Below, in pieces: positions 16,912 to 26,612 of a stretch of DNA of 64,000 nucleotides (positions are counted from its first letter, which is position 1; every line of letters begins with the position of its first letter). Below the pieces are notes generated by a model. It saw only the letters and a list, made by a program, of their open reading frames with translations, was not told the origin of the DNA and made no database searches. This DNA comes from Breznakia pachnodae (GTDB lineage Bacteria > Bacillota_I > Bacilli_A > Erysipelotrichales > Erysipelotrichaceae), in the NCBI RefSeq assembly GCF_030814225.1, contig NZ_JAUSUR010000008.1, positions 186,001 to 250,000 on the forward strand, given 5' to 3'. The translations under genes were made by a program, and so were the position numbers.

Positions 16912-17922
16912 TTATTCTTCAACAGTTGTTTCAGTCTTTGGTGCTTCTTCTTTTACTTCAGCTGGTTTCGCTTCAGTTTTCACCTCTGCTGGTTTAGAAT
17001 CAGTTCTTGTTTCTGATCTGTTATCTGTTGATCTGTTGTCATCTCTTTTTACGTAAGGTCTGTTGTTACCTCTTCTGTTGTCGTTGTTGTTACGTTTGTT
17101 GAAACGAGCACGTCTTTCTTCGTATTTTTGACGTCTTCTTCTTTCGTTTTCAGCAATTTGTTCTTCAACATTAACAATAACATCAGCCATTGTAACATCT
17201 GGTTCAGTATCATTAGCACAACTGTGAGCAACTGATAATAATCCACCTTTTGCTTCAACAATTGCATCCGCCATTAATGTAACCATTAATTTGATTGAAC
17301 GCATAGCATCATCATTTGATGCGATTGGGAAATCTACTTCTTCTGGATCACAGTTTGTATCGATCATTGCAAATACAGGGATACCTAATTTCTTAGCTTC
17401 AGCAACTGCATTGTGTTCTTCTCTTGGGTCAATTACAAATAATGCATCTGGAAGTTTTTTCATTTCCTTAATTCCACCTAAGAAGTTTTCTAAACGAGCT
17501 TTTTGTTTACGGTATTGTGCTTGTTCTTTCTTAGTGTATACTTCGATTAATCCGCTTGATTCCATCTCTTCGATTTCTACCAAACGTTTAACTCTTTTTT
17601 GAATTGTACGGTAGTTAGTTAATAATCCACCTAACCATCTTTGGTTAACATAGAAACTTCCTGAACGTAAAGCTTCCTCTACGATAGTTCCTTGTGCTTG
17701 TTTCTTAGTTCCAACAAATAAAACTTTACCACCTTTTTCAGCGATTTCTTTTAATGCAGCATAAGCAACATCGATTTGTTTCATTGTGTCTTCTAAGTTA
17801 ATAATGTAAACACCATTTCTTGATCCATAAATATATGGTTTCATTTTTGGGTTCCATTTTCTTGTGTGGTGTCCGAAATGTACACCTGCTTCTAATAATT
17901 GTCTCATTGAAACGATTGACAT
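16912..17922 (-). CDS. rpsB: 30S ribosomal protein S2 with a long charged C-terminal tail
   Basis: Small-subunit ribosomal protein that helps anchor S1 or mRNA near the platform. The core (residues 1 to about 245) is canonical: [26 protein letters not shown]-type [32 protein letters not shown] and the Asp-rich C-terminal helix. Unusually it reaches 336 residues instead of about 245. The extra part is an Arg/Asn-rich stretch ([19 protein letters not shown]) followed by a Lys/Glu/Pro/Thr-rich acidic end with AEVK-type repeats. It looks disordered and may bind RNA. GAGGA precedes the ATG at 17922; the GTG at 17937 is within the site region. A structured leader lies upstream. Confidence 0.97.
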   Translation of the reverse strand: MSIVSMRQLLEAGVHFGHHTRKWNPKMKPYIYGSRNGVYIINLEDTMKQIDVAYAALKEIAEKGGKVLFVGTKKQAQGTIVEEALRSGSFYVNQRWLGGLLTNYRTIQKRVKRLVEIEEMESSGLIEVYTKKEQAQYRKQKARLENFLGGIKEMKKLPDALFVIDPREEHNAVAEAKKLGIPVFAMIDTNCDPEEVDFPIASNDDAMRSIKLMVTLMADAIVEAKGGLLSVAHSCANDTEPDVTMADVIVNVEEQIAENERRRRQKYEERRARFNKRNNNDNRRGNNRPYVKRDDNRSTDNRSETRTDSKPAEVKTEAKPAEVKEEAPKTETTVEE

Positions 17923-18050
17923 AAAATAATTCCTCACTCTCCGTTAGTCCGCCATCACTTCAAAAGCTGATAACTCATTTTCGCTAGGTTCTTTCCCGCT
18001 AGAGCACGGATCAGCAAATCCATGATGTGTGTATTTGCGCGATTACGCGC
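17923..18050 (-). promoter_or_regulatory. Structured rpsB leader RNA, probable S2 autoregulatory site
   Basis: The leader can fold into nested helices: CATCA with TGATG (17953-17957, 18023-18027) around GCTGAT with ATCAGC (17966-17971, 18010-18015), plus an inner CTAG pair. A GCGCG/CGCGC hairpin (18037-18050) stands at its 5' end. Leaders controlled by the encoded ribosomal protein are known for rpsB in other bacteria. The fold here is read by eye and the S2 link is inference. Confidence 0.5.
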
Positions 18051-18056
18051 TTGTAT

Positions 18057-18085
18057 ATACTATCATAAACACTATCAAAATACAA
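18057..18085 (-). promoter_or_regulatory. Likely promoter for rpsB-tsf
   Basis: TTGTAT, a 17-base spacer and TAGTAT on the minus strand, just upstream of the structured leader. Confidence 0.5.
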
Positions 18086-18113
18086 GAAAACATTGAAAAA
18101 ACCTGCATATCCC

Positions 18114-19022
18114 TTACATTTTTGAGCGTGGATGTGCTTCATTGTATGTTTTCTTTAGTTTTTCTTGTGTTACATGAACGTAAATTTGGGTTGTTGACAA
18201 TGAACTGTGACCTAATAATTCCTGTACAATACGAAGGTCTGCCCCATTATCCAGCAGATGAGTTGCAAAGCTGTGTCGTAACATATGAGGATGAATATTC
18301 ATCGTCAATAGACTTTTCTTTGCTTCTTTATCTAATAGATATTGTATACCTCGTGAAGTAAGTTGTTTACCTCGCTGATTCACAAAGACATTTTTCATCT
18401 TTGGATCCCCTACCCATTTCAATCGAACTTTTTTTAAGTAGTCCTGTAGTAATTCTCCAACTTCTTCATAGAAAGGTACAACTCGCTGTTTATCACCTTT
18501 CCCTGTTACAAATACTAGCATCTCATCGAAATCGATATTCTCTAACTGCAAATCCACTGCTTCACTCACACGCAAGCCACATGCATACATTAATTCAAAT
18601 AATGCACGATTACGAATTCCTTCATCACTACTGCAGTCAATCCCAGATAATAACTGGTCAACTTCATCATAAAATAGAAACTCTGGAATCTTTTTAGTAG
18701 CTTTAGGTGCTTTTATGTAATGAAATGGATTATTAGTTATTCCAACATATTCATTAAGATAAGCAAAAAAGGAACGTAGTGATGATAGTTTTCTTGAAAT
18801 ACTGCTGTTCTTTAGTGCGCCCTGTCTGGTTGAACGATTACGTAATGCAACGATATAGTTGCTGACAACAATACGGTCAACCTCATTAAAGTCACTAATA
18901 CCTTCACTATTCAAAAACTCGATAAACTCTTCAATGTCACGACGATACGCATCATTAGTATGAGCTGAACCTGAGTTTCGTTGATTTACATAGTTTAAAA
19001 ATCGTTCAAGCAGCTCATTCAT
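18114..19022 (-). CDS. xerC: Tyrosine recombinase XerC (CodV type)
   Basis: Site-specific recombinase acting at dif with XerD to resolve chromosome dimers. The 302 residues have a SAM-like N-terminal core-binding domain and a C-terminal catalytic domain. Catalytic residues are visible: Arg in [13 protein letters not shown], Lys in VTGKGDKQR, His and Arg in [13 protein letters not shown], His in [14 protein letters not shown] and the nucleophile Tyr in that same motif. Its place directly after topA-trmFO matches Bacillus codV, favouring XerC over XerD. The ATG overlaps the trmFO stop. The usual hslV-hslU-codY genes that follow in Bacillus are absent. Confidence 0.92.
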   Translation of the reverse strand: MNELLERFLNYVNQRNSGSAHTNDAYRRDIEEFIEFLNSEGISDFNEVDRIVVSNYIVALRNRSTRQGALKNSSISRKLSSLRSFFAYLNEYVGITNNPFHYIKAPKATKKIPEFLFYDEVDQLLSGIDCSSDEGIRNRALFELMYACGLRVSEAVDLQLENIDFDEMLVFVTGKGDKQRVVPFYEEVGELLQDYLKKVRLKWVGDPKMKNVFVNQRGKQLTSRGIQYLLDKEAKKSLLTMNIHPHMLRHSFATHLLDNGADLRIVQELLGHSSLSTTQIYVHVTQEKLKKTYNEAHPRSKM

Positions 19023-20314
19023 AGCGAATACTCTTCCTTAATCTTATTCATTGTTTCAATTGCTTGTTTCGCAAATGCTTCTTTACGTTCTTTTTTCTTA
19101 ACCTTACCTTCCAGCTGCATAATTCCAAAATTAGCATTCATTGGCTGGAAATATTTTGGATTGGTATGTGTAATATAATAAGCCTGCGCACCAATTGCAG
19201 TTGTTGGTGGCAGTTCAATTAGTTCTTCATTCTTTAGTAGTCTAGCCATGTTGATACCAGCCAAGCATCCACTTGCACATGATTCAACATATCCTTCAAC
19301 CCCACACATCTGTCCTGCAAAGAACAGATTATCTCGTTTATTAGATTGATACGTTGGCTTTAAACATCTTGGTGCACATAAATACGTATTACGGTGCATA
19401 ACCCCATAACGTACAATGTTTACATTTTCCAAACCTGGAATCATTGATAAGATACGTTTTTGTTCTCCCCATTTTAAATGGGTTTGAAATCCTACAATAT
19501 TATAGAGAGTAGCCGCTGCATCATCCTGACGCAGTTGTACAACTGCATATGGACGATGATCTTCATCCTTTTCTAATCCAACTGGTTTCATTGGTCCAAA
19601 CAAAAGAGTCTTCTCACCTCTTCTTGCCATTTCTTCAAATGGCATACATCCTTCAAAGTATTGTTCTTCAAATTCTTTTGGTTTTACAACCTCCGCATGA
19701 ATTAATGCATCATAGAATTTTTCAAACTCTTCTTTACTCATTGGACAGTTGATATAATCAGCATCACCTTTATCATAACGCGATTTAAAATACGCTTTAC
19801 TAAAGTTAATGCTGTCTTTCTCAACAATTGGTGCTGCTGCATCATAAAAGTACAATTGTTCTTCATCAAACAACTTCTGAATATCTTTACTCAGTTCATC
19901 ACTGGTAAGTGGTCCGGTTGCCACAATTACATTCCCATCAGGAATTGATGTTAATTCATCTTCAATCACTTCCACAAGTGGATGATTGCGAAGTTCATCT
20001 GTAATGTACTTTGAAAATCCCTGACGATCTACTGCTAAAGCACTTCCTGCAGGAACCTGATGTTTATCAGCCGATTTCATAACTAAAGAGTTGAGAATTC
20101 TCAACTCTTCTTTCATGATTCCAACGGCATTGTTTAATGAATTAGAACGTAGTGAATTTGAACACACTAATTCTGCAAAACCATCACTTTGATGTGCAGG
20201 TGTCATTTTCTTTGGTCGCATTTCATAAAGTTTTACTTTAATCCCACGGTTCACTAACTGCCAGCAAGCTTCGCTTCCTGCGAGTCCCGCTCCAATTACA
20301 ATTACTTCTTCCAT
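19019..20314 (-). CDS. trmFO: Methylenetetrahydrofolate-tRNA-(uracil-5-)-methyltransferase TrmFO
   Basis: Folate- and FAD-dependent enzyme that forms ribothymidine at U54 of tRNA in many Gram-positives. The 431 residues start with the FAD motif [14 protein letters not shown] and contain [20 protein letters not shown], the Cys-bearing [30 protein letters not shown], and PMNANFGIM near the end. Length and all motifs are canonical. The start codon shares its A with the topA stop (TAATG), in the conserved topA-trmFO-xerC cluster. Confidence 0.97.
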   Translation of the reverse strand: MEEVIVIGAGLAGSEACWQLVNRGIKVKLYEMRPKKMTPAHQSDGFAELVCSNSLRSNSLNNAVGIMKEELRILNSLVMKSADKHQVPAGSALAVDRQGFSKYITDELRNHPLVEVIEDELTSIPDGNVIVATGPLTSDELSKDIQKLFDEEQLYFYDAAAPIVEKDSINFSKAYFKSRYDKGDADYINCPMSKEEFEKFYDALIHAEVVKPKEFEEQYFEGCMPFEEMARRGEKTLLFGPMKPVGLEKDEDHRPYAVVQLRQDDAAATLYNIVGFQTHLKWGEQKRILSMIPGLENVNIVRYGVMHRNTYLCAPRCLKPTYQSNKRDNLFFAGQMCGVEGYVESCASGCLAGINMARLLKNEELIELPPTTAIGAQAYYITHTNPKYFQPMNANFGIMQLEGKVKKKERKEAFAKQAIETMNKIKEEYSL

Positions 20315-22440
20315 TATTTTTCCTCTTTTTTCTCAGTCTCTTCACCTTCAGGCTTTTCTTCCTTCTTAATGTAACGACATTTTGGGTATCCACTACATCC
20401 AATAAAGAATTTTCCATAACGTGATTTTCTCTTTACAAGTTCTTTGCCACACTCTGGACACATTTCACCTGTTTTTTCTGGTGGAGTCTTATCTGATTTA
20501 ATATACTTACATTCTGGATAATTTGCACAAGCATAGAATTCTCCAAAACGTCCACGTTTTTTTACTAATGGTCCACCACAGTTTGGACATGTTTCATCAA
20601 TCTTTTCACTTTCATCCTGTTTGATGTGTTTACACTCAGGATAATTGCTACAAGCTTCAAACTTACCATAGCGTCCATTACGGATTACCATATCACTACC
20701 ACATTCAGGACACTTCTCTCCTGTTTTTTCTGGTTCGATTTTTTCCATTTCATCATATGCTTTTTCCAATAAAGGTTGGAAACGGTTATAAAAGTCTCTT
20801 AACTCTTTCACCATATCTTTTTCACCAACAGCAATTGCATCTAAGTCTTCTTCCATTGCTGCAGTATATTTAACATTAATTAAACTTTCAAAGAACTCTT
20901 GAAGTTTAGTATCCGTAAGTTCTCCTTGTTCCGTTGGAAAGAATACTCTAGTCTTTCCTGTTTCTGTTTGCTTTTTAAGTTCTGCATACCCTCTTGCTTG
21001 AAGTGTATCAATAATCATTGCATAAGTTGAAGGACGACCAATTCCTTGTTCTTCCATCTCTTTGATTAATCTAGCTTCACTATAACGCTTTGGAGGCTCT
21101 GTAAAGTGTTGTTTACCTTCTAATGTTACATTGTCCAGAATTTCTCCTACTTCCATTGTAGGTAGTAATTCATCTTTTGTAGATTCATAAGGTCCATACA
21201 CTTTTAAGTATCCATCAAATGTTAATACATTACCGTTTGCACTGAATTCACATTCATTATTAATAATTGTTACATTTACACTATCACTCTTAGCAGGTGC
21301 CATTAATGATGCAAGTGTACGTGCATAAATCAATTTATATAAACGATATTGATCATTTGTAAGGTATTGTTTAATTGCTTCTGGTGTACGAGTGATATCA
21401 GTAGGACGACATGCTTCATGGGCGTCTTGTGATCCTTCCACTTTTTTCTGACGTGCAGTTCCAACATACTCTTTCCCATATTCATTTTTAATATAGTTAA
21501 AAGTAGCATCAATAAACATATCACTTAAACGAGTTGAGTCAGTTCTCATATATGAGATTAACCCTTCAACTCCAGTCTCAATTTCTACCCCTTCATACAA
21601 CTTTTGTGCAACTTGCATTGTTTTCTTCGCACTGAAGTTTAACTTTGTAGATGCTTCCTGTTGAAGTGTAGAAGTAATAAAAGGCATCTTTGATTGCTTT
21701 TTCTTTACTTTCTTTTCAATATCAGTGACTTTGTATTCACCATCACATGCTGCAATAATTGCATCACTTTCATCTTTATTTGAAATTTTTGCTTTTTTAC
21801 CTTTATATTTCTTTAGTTCAGCAATAAATTCATTTTGTTTCTTTTTAACCAATGCTTCAATTGTCCAATACTCTTCACTTTTAAAAGCACGAATTTCTTT
21901 TTCTCTTTCAACAATCAGACGTAAAGCAACAGATTGCACACGCCCTGCAGATTTTGACTTAATCTTATTTTGAAGAAGTTTCGATAGTTTAAACCCAATG
22001 ATACGGTCAACCATTCTTCTTGCTTCTTGTGAATGTACCAATCCCTGATCAATTACTCTTGGATGTTCAAATGCTTCCAAGATTGCAGGTTTTGTTATTT
22101 CATTAAATACAATACGATTCTTATCGTCCATATCTAATCCTAATTCACTTGCTAAATGCCAAGAAATTGCTTCTCCCTCACGGTCAGGGTCACTTGCAAG
22201 ATATACTTCATCGCTCTTCTTAGCTAATTCTTTTAATTGTTTAACTACATCTTTTTTATCTTTACTTATTTTATATGTAGGTGTAAAGTCATTCTCAACA
22301 TCAATCCCCAATCCATCTTTCCCAGATGTGGCTAAATCCCTGATATGACCTTTACTTGATACCACGTTAAAATCTTTTCCCAAATATTTTTCAATCGTTT
22401 TTGATTTTGAAGGTGATTCCACAATAACTAGTTTTTTCAT
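20314..22440 (-). CDS. topA: DNA topoisomerase I
   Basis: Type IA topoisomerase that relaxes negative supercoils. The 708 residues begin with the TOPRIM region ([32 protein letters not shown]). The catalytic Tyr lies in [13 protein letters not shown] near residue 298. Three C4 zinc-ribbon units close the protein, each of the form CPxCG...YGKF...C...YPxCxYIK, at about 590-690, followed by a Lys/Glu tail. The ATG has a GGAGG site. Confidence 0.97.
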   Translation of the reverse strand: MKKLVIVESPSKSKTIEKYLGKDFNVVSSKGHIRDLATSGKDGLGIDVENDFTPTYKISKDKKDVVKQLKELAKKSDEVYLASDPDREGEAISWHLASELGLDMDDKNRIVFNEITKPAILEAFEHPRVIDQGLVHSQEARRMVDRIIGFKLSKLLQNKIKSKSAGRVQSVALRLIVEREKEIRAFKSEEYWTIEALVKKKQNEFIAELKKYKGKKAKISNKDESDAIIAACDGEYKVTDIEKKVKKKQSKMPFITSTLQQEASTKLNFSAKKTMQVAQKLYEGVEIETGVEGLISYMRTDSTRLSDMFIDATFNYIKNEYGKEYVGTARQKKVEGSQDAHEACRPTDITRTPEAIKQYLTNDQYRLYKLIYARTLASLMAPAKSDSVNVTIINNECEFSANGNVLTFDGYLKVYGPYESTKDELLPTMEVGEILDNVTLEGKQHFTEPPKRYSEARLIKEMEEQGIGRPSTYAMIIDTLQARGYAELKKQTETGKTRVFFPTEQGELTDTKLQEFFESLINVKYTAAMEEDLDAIAVGEKDMVKELRDFYNRFQPLLEKAYDEMEKIEPEKTGEKCPECGSDMVIRNGRYGKFEACSNYPECKHIKQDESEKIDETCPNCGGPLVKKRGRFGEFYACANYPECKYIKSDKTPPEKTGEMCPECGKELVKRKSRYGKFFIGCSGYPKCRYIKKEEKPEGEETEKKEEK

Positions 22441-22493
22441 AAAATCCTCCGGTTCTAGAACATATTATCTTCACATTTCTTATTTGTCAACCT

Positions 22494-23225
22494 TTATAAC
22501 TCTTTCATGGTTGAGATGTCAACTATTACGCTTGCTCCCGATTCAATCAGCAAATTGCATCCACTTACCTCATTTTCAATAAATGGATATGGAAAACAAA
22601 AGACTTCTCTATCAAGTTCTAAGGCTTCGTTTACAGTTAATAACGTACCACTTCGCTTCTTTGCTTCAATAACTACTAAACACTTGCCAAGTGCTGCAAT
22701 TATACGATTACGCATTGGAAAATGCCATGCATAAGGTTTTACACCTTTGGGGTACTCACTAATTAATAATTGATCCTTTTTCATTCTTTTATATAACTCA
22801 TTGTTTTCTGATGGATAAGCAATATCAAGTCCACAACCAATTACACCAATTGTTCTATGACTTGTAAGTGCTAGGTTATGAGTAAAACCATCGACTCCTT
22901 TTGCCATTCCACTAATAATTACATATTCTTTATTTATATACTTCATTAATAATTCAATATAGGATTTTCCTAATCGAGTAATATCTCTACTTCCTACTAC
23001 GCTAACTGCATCCTTATATAGTAAAGATAAATCTCCTTCATAAAATAACACATATGGAGGATTTTTCAACTCTTTTAGAATATTTGGATAATCTTTGTCA
23101 CAAATACAAATATAATTCCCATCATAAACTGTCTTTGTGTACTTTTCGTTACAATCAATTGCTTTTCGTATCTTATTATAGTCACCACTATATCTTATTG
23201 CATAATAAAGTAATCGCTCTCTCAC
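22494..23225 (-). CDS. dprA: DNA-processing protein DprA, short form
   Basis: Loads RecA onto incoming single-stranded DNA during natural transformation. The 243 residues hold the Rossmann-like core: PPYVLFYEGDL, VSVVGSRDITRLG, IISGMAKGVDGFTHNLAL, TIGVIGCGLDIAYPSENNELY, ISEYPKG, FPMRNRIIAALG and SGTLLTVNEALELDREVFCFP. It lacks a C-terminal DML1/winged-helix domain and has only a short N-terminal part, so it is shorter than the usual 280-370 residues. The start is GTG at 23225 with GAGGTGA seven bases upstream. Its presence fits with the complete comG operon near 32-35 kb. Confidence 0.93.
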   Translation of the reverse strand: MRERLLYYAIRYSGDYNKIRKAIDCNEKYTKTVYDGNYICICDKDYPNILKELKNPPYVLFYEGDLSLLYKDAVSVVGSRDITRLGKSYIELLMKYINKEYVIISGMAKGVDGFTHNLALTSHRTIGVIGCGLDIAYPSENNELYKRMKKDQLLISEYPKGVKPYAWHFPMRNRIIAALGKCLVVIEAKKRSGTLLTVNEALELDREVFCFPYPFIENEVSGCNLLIESGASVIVDISTMKEL

Positions 23226-23296
23226 TATATCACCTCAATAATATATAGTTAATAAATTATAATTTACCTAAAAAAGATTCGTGTTTCCACAAATCT

Positions 23297-23887
23297 TTAT
23301 TGATTATCACTTGATACAACTCCAATTTTATCAAATGGATATAGTACAAGAACATATTTACTTACAATATCTTCTTTCTTAAATGGACCTACTTCACGAG
23401 AATCATAAGATACAATTCGATTATCACCAACTAGAAAATATTCGTCATCTCCAAGTTGATAAGGTCCATAATCTCTGGAAAATATAATTTGTCCATTATT
23501 TGTTTTTTCATTCACATAGGCTTCATCAAAGAAATCTTCTTCAACAAATTCATCATTAATATAAAGTTTATTATTTTTATATTCTACCTTTTCACCAGGT
23601 AAACCAACTACACGTTTTACCCAACGATCATCATTTGGTTCATAATTTACAACTACAACTTCAAATCGTTTTATATCACTTACATAAGTAGAGAATACAT
23701 TTGAGAATCCACGTTCCTGATCAATCAAGGTTGGATACATACTATTTCCTTCTACTGTTACTGGACGAAATACAAACTTAATGCATAGAAAAGAAAATAC
23801 AAAACATATTAAAATTAGACGGATAAAATCCAGTATCTCAATTTTAATATTCTCTTTTTTTGTCTCTTTCTTCATCTTTGCTTCCAT
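23297..23887 (-). CDS. lepB: Signal peptidase I, paralog A
   Basis: Membrane serine/lysine protease that removes signal peptides from secreted proteins. The 196 residues have one N-terminal transmembrane helix (about 19-40), the catalytic Ser49 in GNSMYPT, and Lys91 in WVKRVVGLPGE. The GDNR...DSREVGP box (YFLVGDNRIVSYDSREVG) is complete. It is about three quarters identical, by hand alignment, to the second signal peptidase at 25.4-26.0 kb, and both are 196 residues long. It follows the rnhB gene. The ribosome site AAAGGGG is eleven bases before the ATG, slightly long. Confidence 0.94.
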   Translation of the reverse strand: MEAKMKKETKKENIKIEILDFIRLILICFVFSFLCIKFVFRPVTVEGNSMYPTLIDQERGFSNVFSTYVSDIKRFEVVVVNYEPNDDRWVKRVVGLPGEKVEYKNNKLYINDEFVEEDFFDEAYVNEKTNNGQIIFSRDYGPYQLGDDEYFLVGDNRIVSYDSREVGPFKKEDIVSKYVLVLYPFDKIGVVSSDNQ

Positions 23888-23926
23888 ATCATGTAATACC
23901 CCTTTATATTTATTATAATATCTTGA

Positions 23927-24553
23927 CTATTCATCAAAGTCAAAACTTAATTGTCTCATCTGTGCAACTGGTCCAAAACTTTTACGATGGATTTCCAATA
24001 CACCATATTGTTTCAATGCTTCTAGATGTTGTTTGGTTGGATATCCTTTGTGTTTCGCAAATCCATACTCTGGATATTGTTTATCAAATTCACACATGAT
24101 ACGATCTCTTGTAACTTTCGCTAAAATACTTGCAGCAGCAATATTTACACTTTTCTGATCACCTTTTACTAAAGGCTCAACTATTTTACCTTCAATCTCA
24201 AAAGGCATTGCATCGCTTAGTACAACATCTGCCATTTCACAATCATTTGCGATATCCATCATTGCTTTTTTTGTTGCCTGATAAATATTCAGTTTATCAA
24301 TAACTTCTTCATCAATAATAAGAATTTTATGATAAATAGATTCTTCAAGGATAACATCATAAAGTAACTCACGTTTCTTTTCGGATATCTTCTTTGAGTC
24401 ATATATCTCTTCATGCGTATACCCTTTAGGAAAGCATACACCCGCAACTACTAATGGTCCAGCCAAAGGCCCTCTACCTGCTTCATCAATACCTAAAATG
24501 ACATTGTAGCCCATGTCAAAGTATTTTTTTTCAAACTCATTCGCACATTTCAT
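23927..24553 (-). CDS. rnhB: Ribonuclease HII
   Basis: Removes RNA from RNA-DNA hybrids and misincorporated ribonucleotides. The 208 residues contain GIDEAGRGPLAGPLVVAG (first Asp and Glu of the active site), YDSKKISEKKRE, VLSDAMPF (third Asp), KGDQKSVNIAAASILAKVTRDR and a C-terminal KHKGYPTKQH motif. An upstream in-frame start at 24592 has no ribosome site; GGGAGA stands before the ATG at 24553. The start lies inside the end of rbgA, so translation is coupled. Confidence 0.96.
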   Translation of the reverse strand: MKCANEFEKKYFDMGYNVILGIDEAGRGPLAGPLVVAGVCFPKGYTHEEIYDSKKISEKKRELLYDVILEESIYHKILIIDEEVIDKLNIYQATKKAMMDIANDCEMADVVLSDAMPFEIEGKIVEPLVKGDQKSVNIAAASILAKVTRDRIMCEFDKQYPEYGFAKHKGYPTKQHLEALKQYGVLEIHRKSFGPVAQMRQLSFDFDE

Positions 24554-25406
24554 GATATATCTCCCATGTAATAGGTCCGAATCGATTGTCACGAATATCC
24601 TTTAAAAAGGTTTCAATTGTACGATTATAATCAACTTCGTTTCCTTTAATCAGAAAACCTTTTTTTCTTCCAATCTCTAAAAACTGCTTATAATTATTAT
24701 CAACTAATTCAATACCATATACTTCTATAAGTTGTCGAGGGAAATGCTCTTTCATAAACTTTAAGGCAAAGTAAGCAATTTCTTCAAGTGGTAACACCTG
24801 ATCACGAATTGCACCTGTCACAGCTAATAAAACACCAATTTCTTCATCATCAAATTTAGGCCATAGTACTCCAGGAGTATCCAATAGCTCAATTTCTTTA
24901 TTTACCTTTACCCAACGAGTATTCTTTGTGACTCCTGGACGATTTCCAGTCTCCAATACTTTCTTGGAAGCAATACGGTTAATCAATGTACTTTTCCCTA
25001 CATTAGGAATCCCACATACCATACAACGTACTGCTCTTGGATTCATTCCTTTACGAATCTGACGATCACGTTTTTCCTTCATTAACTCCATTACTGCCTG
25101 AGTAATGATTTTAGAACAGTTATCCTTTAGTACATTAAGTCCAATAACTTTGGTTGTCTCATTTTCCAGTGCCTTCATCCATTGTTTTGTCATATCACTT
25201 TGTGCTTTATCAATCTTGGTTAAAACAATCAACCTGGGCTTCTGTTGGATGATTTCATCAATTAGAGGATTCTTGCTTGCGTTAGGAATACGAGCATCTC
25301 TTAACTCTATGACCATATCAACAAGCGAGAGCTTGCTTTGCATCTCTCGCTTTGCTTTTGTCATATGTCCTGGGAACCACTGAATGTTTAATTTACTTTG
25401 TGCCAT
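24537..25406 (-). CDS. rbgA: Ribosome biogenesis GTPase RbgA (YlqF)
   Basis: Circularly permuted GTPase needed for a late step of 50S assembly in Gram-positives. The 289 residues show the permuted order: G4 (VLTKIDKAQ) near residue 60, then G1 (GIPNVGKSTLINR) near 125, then G3 (LLDTPGVLWPK) near 170. The N-terminus IQWFPGHMTKAKREM is typical. The rbgA-rnhB pair is standard. Its start overlaps the end of the second signal peptidase gene by 14 bases. Confidence 0.97.
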   Translation of the reverse strand: MAQSKLNIQWFPGHMTKAKREMQSKLSLVDMVIELRDARIPNASKNPLIDEIIQQKPRLIVLTKIDKAQSDMTKQWMKALENETTKVIGLNVLKDNCSKIITQAVMELMKEKRDRQIRKGMNPRAVRCMVCGIPNVGKSTLINRIASKKVLETGNRPGVTKNTRWVKVNKEIELLDTPGVLWPKFDDEEIGVLLAVTGAIRDQVLPLEEIAYFALKFMKEHFPRQLIEVYGIELVDNNYKQFLEIGRKKGFLIKGNEVDYNRTIETFLKDIRDNRFGPITWEIYHEMCE

Positions 25407-25983
25407 CGGATATAATTCCTATCTTATCAAATGGATAAAGCACTAATACATACTTACTTACAATATCTTCTTTGGTGAAAGGACCAACAACTCTGGAATC
25501 TTTTGATACCTGACGATTATCACCCATCAGGAAGTATTCGTCCTCACCTAAATAATAAGGCCCAAAATCACCTGTGAAAATACTTTCGCCATTGTTTGTC
25601 ACACTATTTACATATTCTTCATCAAAGAATGTTTCTTCTACATATTCATCGTTGATATAAAGCTTATCATCTTTGTATTCTACTTTTTCACCAGGTAATC
25701 CAATTACTCGTTTTACCCACAGTTTATCTGTTGGTTCATAATATGCAACTACAACCTCAAAACGTTCGGGATCACTAACAAATGTTGAAAACACATTTGA
25801 GAACCCAAACTCTTTATCAACCAAAGTAGGATACATACTACTACCATCCACTGTTACTGGACGAAAAACAAATTTAACGCATAAAAAAACAAATACAAAA
25901 CATATTAGTATCATTCTTACAAAATCTAGTATTTCTATTTTTAACGATTCTTTTTTCGTTTCTTTTTTCAACTTTTCTTCCAC
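25393..25983 (-). CDS. lepB: Signal peptidase I, paralog B
   Basis: Second type I signal peptidase, same enzyme role and length (196 residues) as the paralog 1.5 kb downstream. One N-terminal membrane helix, Ser49 in GSSMYPT, Lys91 in LWVKRVIGLPGE and the YFLMGDNRQVSKDSRVVG box are intact, so both copies look active. Differences concentrate in the substrate-facing loops, such as VNSVTNNGESIF versus VNEKTNNGQIIF, which may alter specificity. Start is GTG at 25983 with AGGTGA five bases upstream; another GTG at 25992 lies inside that site and is unlikely. Confidence 0.93.
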   Translation of the reverse strand: MEEKLKKETKKESLKIEILDFVRMILICFVFVFLCVKFVFRPVTVDGSSMYPTLVDKEFGFSNVFSTFVSDPERFEVVVAYYEPTDKLWVKRVIGLPGEKVEYKDDKLYINDEYVEETFFDEEYVNSVTNNGESIFTGDFGPYYLGEDEYFLMGDNRQVSKDSRVVGPFTKEDIVSKYVLVLYPFDKIGIISDGTK

Positions 25984-26036
25984 TATTATCACCTATATCA
26001 ACATTATACTCTCATACTACTTCATTTGCTAGAAAA

Positions 26037-26060
26037 AAAAACAACAAGATTGTTGCTTTT
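26037..26060 (-). terminator. Terminator after rplS
   Basis: CAACA/TGTTG stem with ATCT loop, extended by G-U and A-T pairs, and a T run on the minus strand. Confidence 0.6.
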
Positions 26061-26408
26061 TTAACGAATTTCTTTAATACGTGCAGCTTTACCACTACGT
26101 CCTTTTAAGTAACGTAATTTATTTCTTCTAACTTTACCACGACGAGTTACTTCAATCTTATCGATGATTGGTGAATGAACTGGGAAAGTTCTTTCTACTC
26201 CGATTTGGTTAGAGATTTTACGAACTGTGAAAGTTTCTGCAATTCCTCCACCTTTTTTAGCGACAACAACACCTTCAAAAATCTGGATTCTTGATTTGTC
26301 ACCCTCTTTAATTCTAACGTGGACTTTTACTGTACATCCACTTCTGAACTCAGGAATATCACTTTTCAACTGAGACTTTGTAACTTCATTAACTAAATTT
26401 AAATTCAT
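26061..26408 (-). CDS. rplS: 50S ribosomal protein L19
   Basis: Large-subunit protein at the 30S-50S interface. The 115 residues are standard, with [54 protein letters not shown] and a basic C-terminus ([15 protein letters not shown]). Normally it follows trmD directly; here an ABC transporter operon and T-box separate them. It has its own promoter and leader upstream. Confidence 0.98.
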   Translation of the reverse strand: MNLNLVNEVTKSQLKSDIPEFRSGCTVKVHVRIKEGDKSRIQIFEGVVVAKKGGGIAETFTVRKISNQIGVERTFPVHSPIIDKIEVTRRGKVRRNKLRYLKGRSGKAARIKEIR

Positions 26409-26416
26409 TTTCGTTC

Positions 26417-26480
26417 TCCTTTTCTTCGTTATACACCTGGCTCATAATCAATGTTAGCGGAACCGTGTAGCCAACAGGCT
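26417..26480 (-). promoter_or_regulatory. L19 leader RNA
   Basis: The 5' leader of rplS contains a GTTGGC...GCTAAC hairpin around ACACGGTTCC, resembling the L19 leaders described in Firmicutes, which are thought to bind the L19 product. Read by eye. Confidence 0.55.
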
Positions 26481-26485
26481 TATAT

Positions 26486-26514
26486 ATAATAACAAAATTC
26501 AAACCTGTTGTAAA
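26486..26514 (-). promoter_or_regulatory. Promoter for rplS
   Basis: TTTACA, 17-base spacer, TATTAT on the minus strand, just upstream of the leader. Confidence 0.65.
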
Positions 26515-26563
26515 TGGTAAATTTGAAAATATCCTTTATTTTAGCCTGTTTTGTATTAAATAA

Positions 26564-26608
26564 CAAAAAAATAAGATTGATACTATATCAATAGCAATCA
26601 ATCTTATT
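26564..26608 (-). terminator. Terminator after the ABC transporter operon
   Basis: Perfect 12-bp stem (26570-26581 with 26597-26608) followed by a T run on the minus strand. Confidence 0.85.
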
Positions 26609-26612
26609 TCTT

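Noticed and set aside
23297-25983. The two signal peptidases as an assembly duplication
   Set aside because: About a quarter of residues differ and the flanking DNA is distinct, so it is a true paralog pair.
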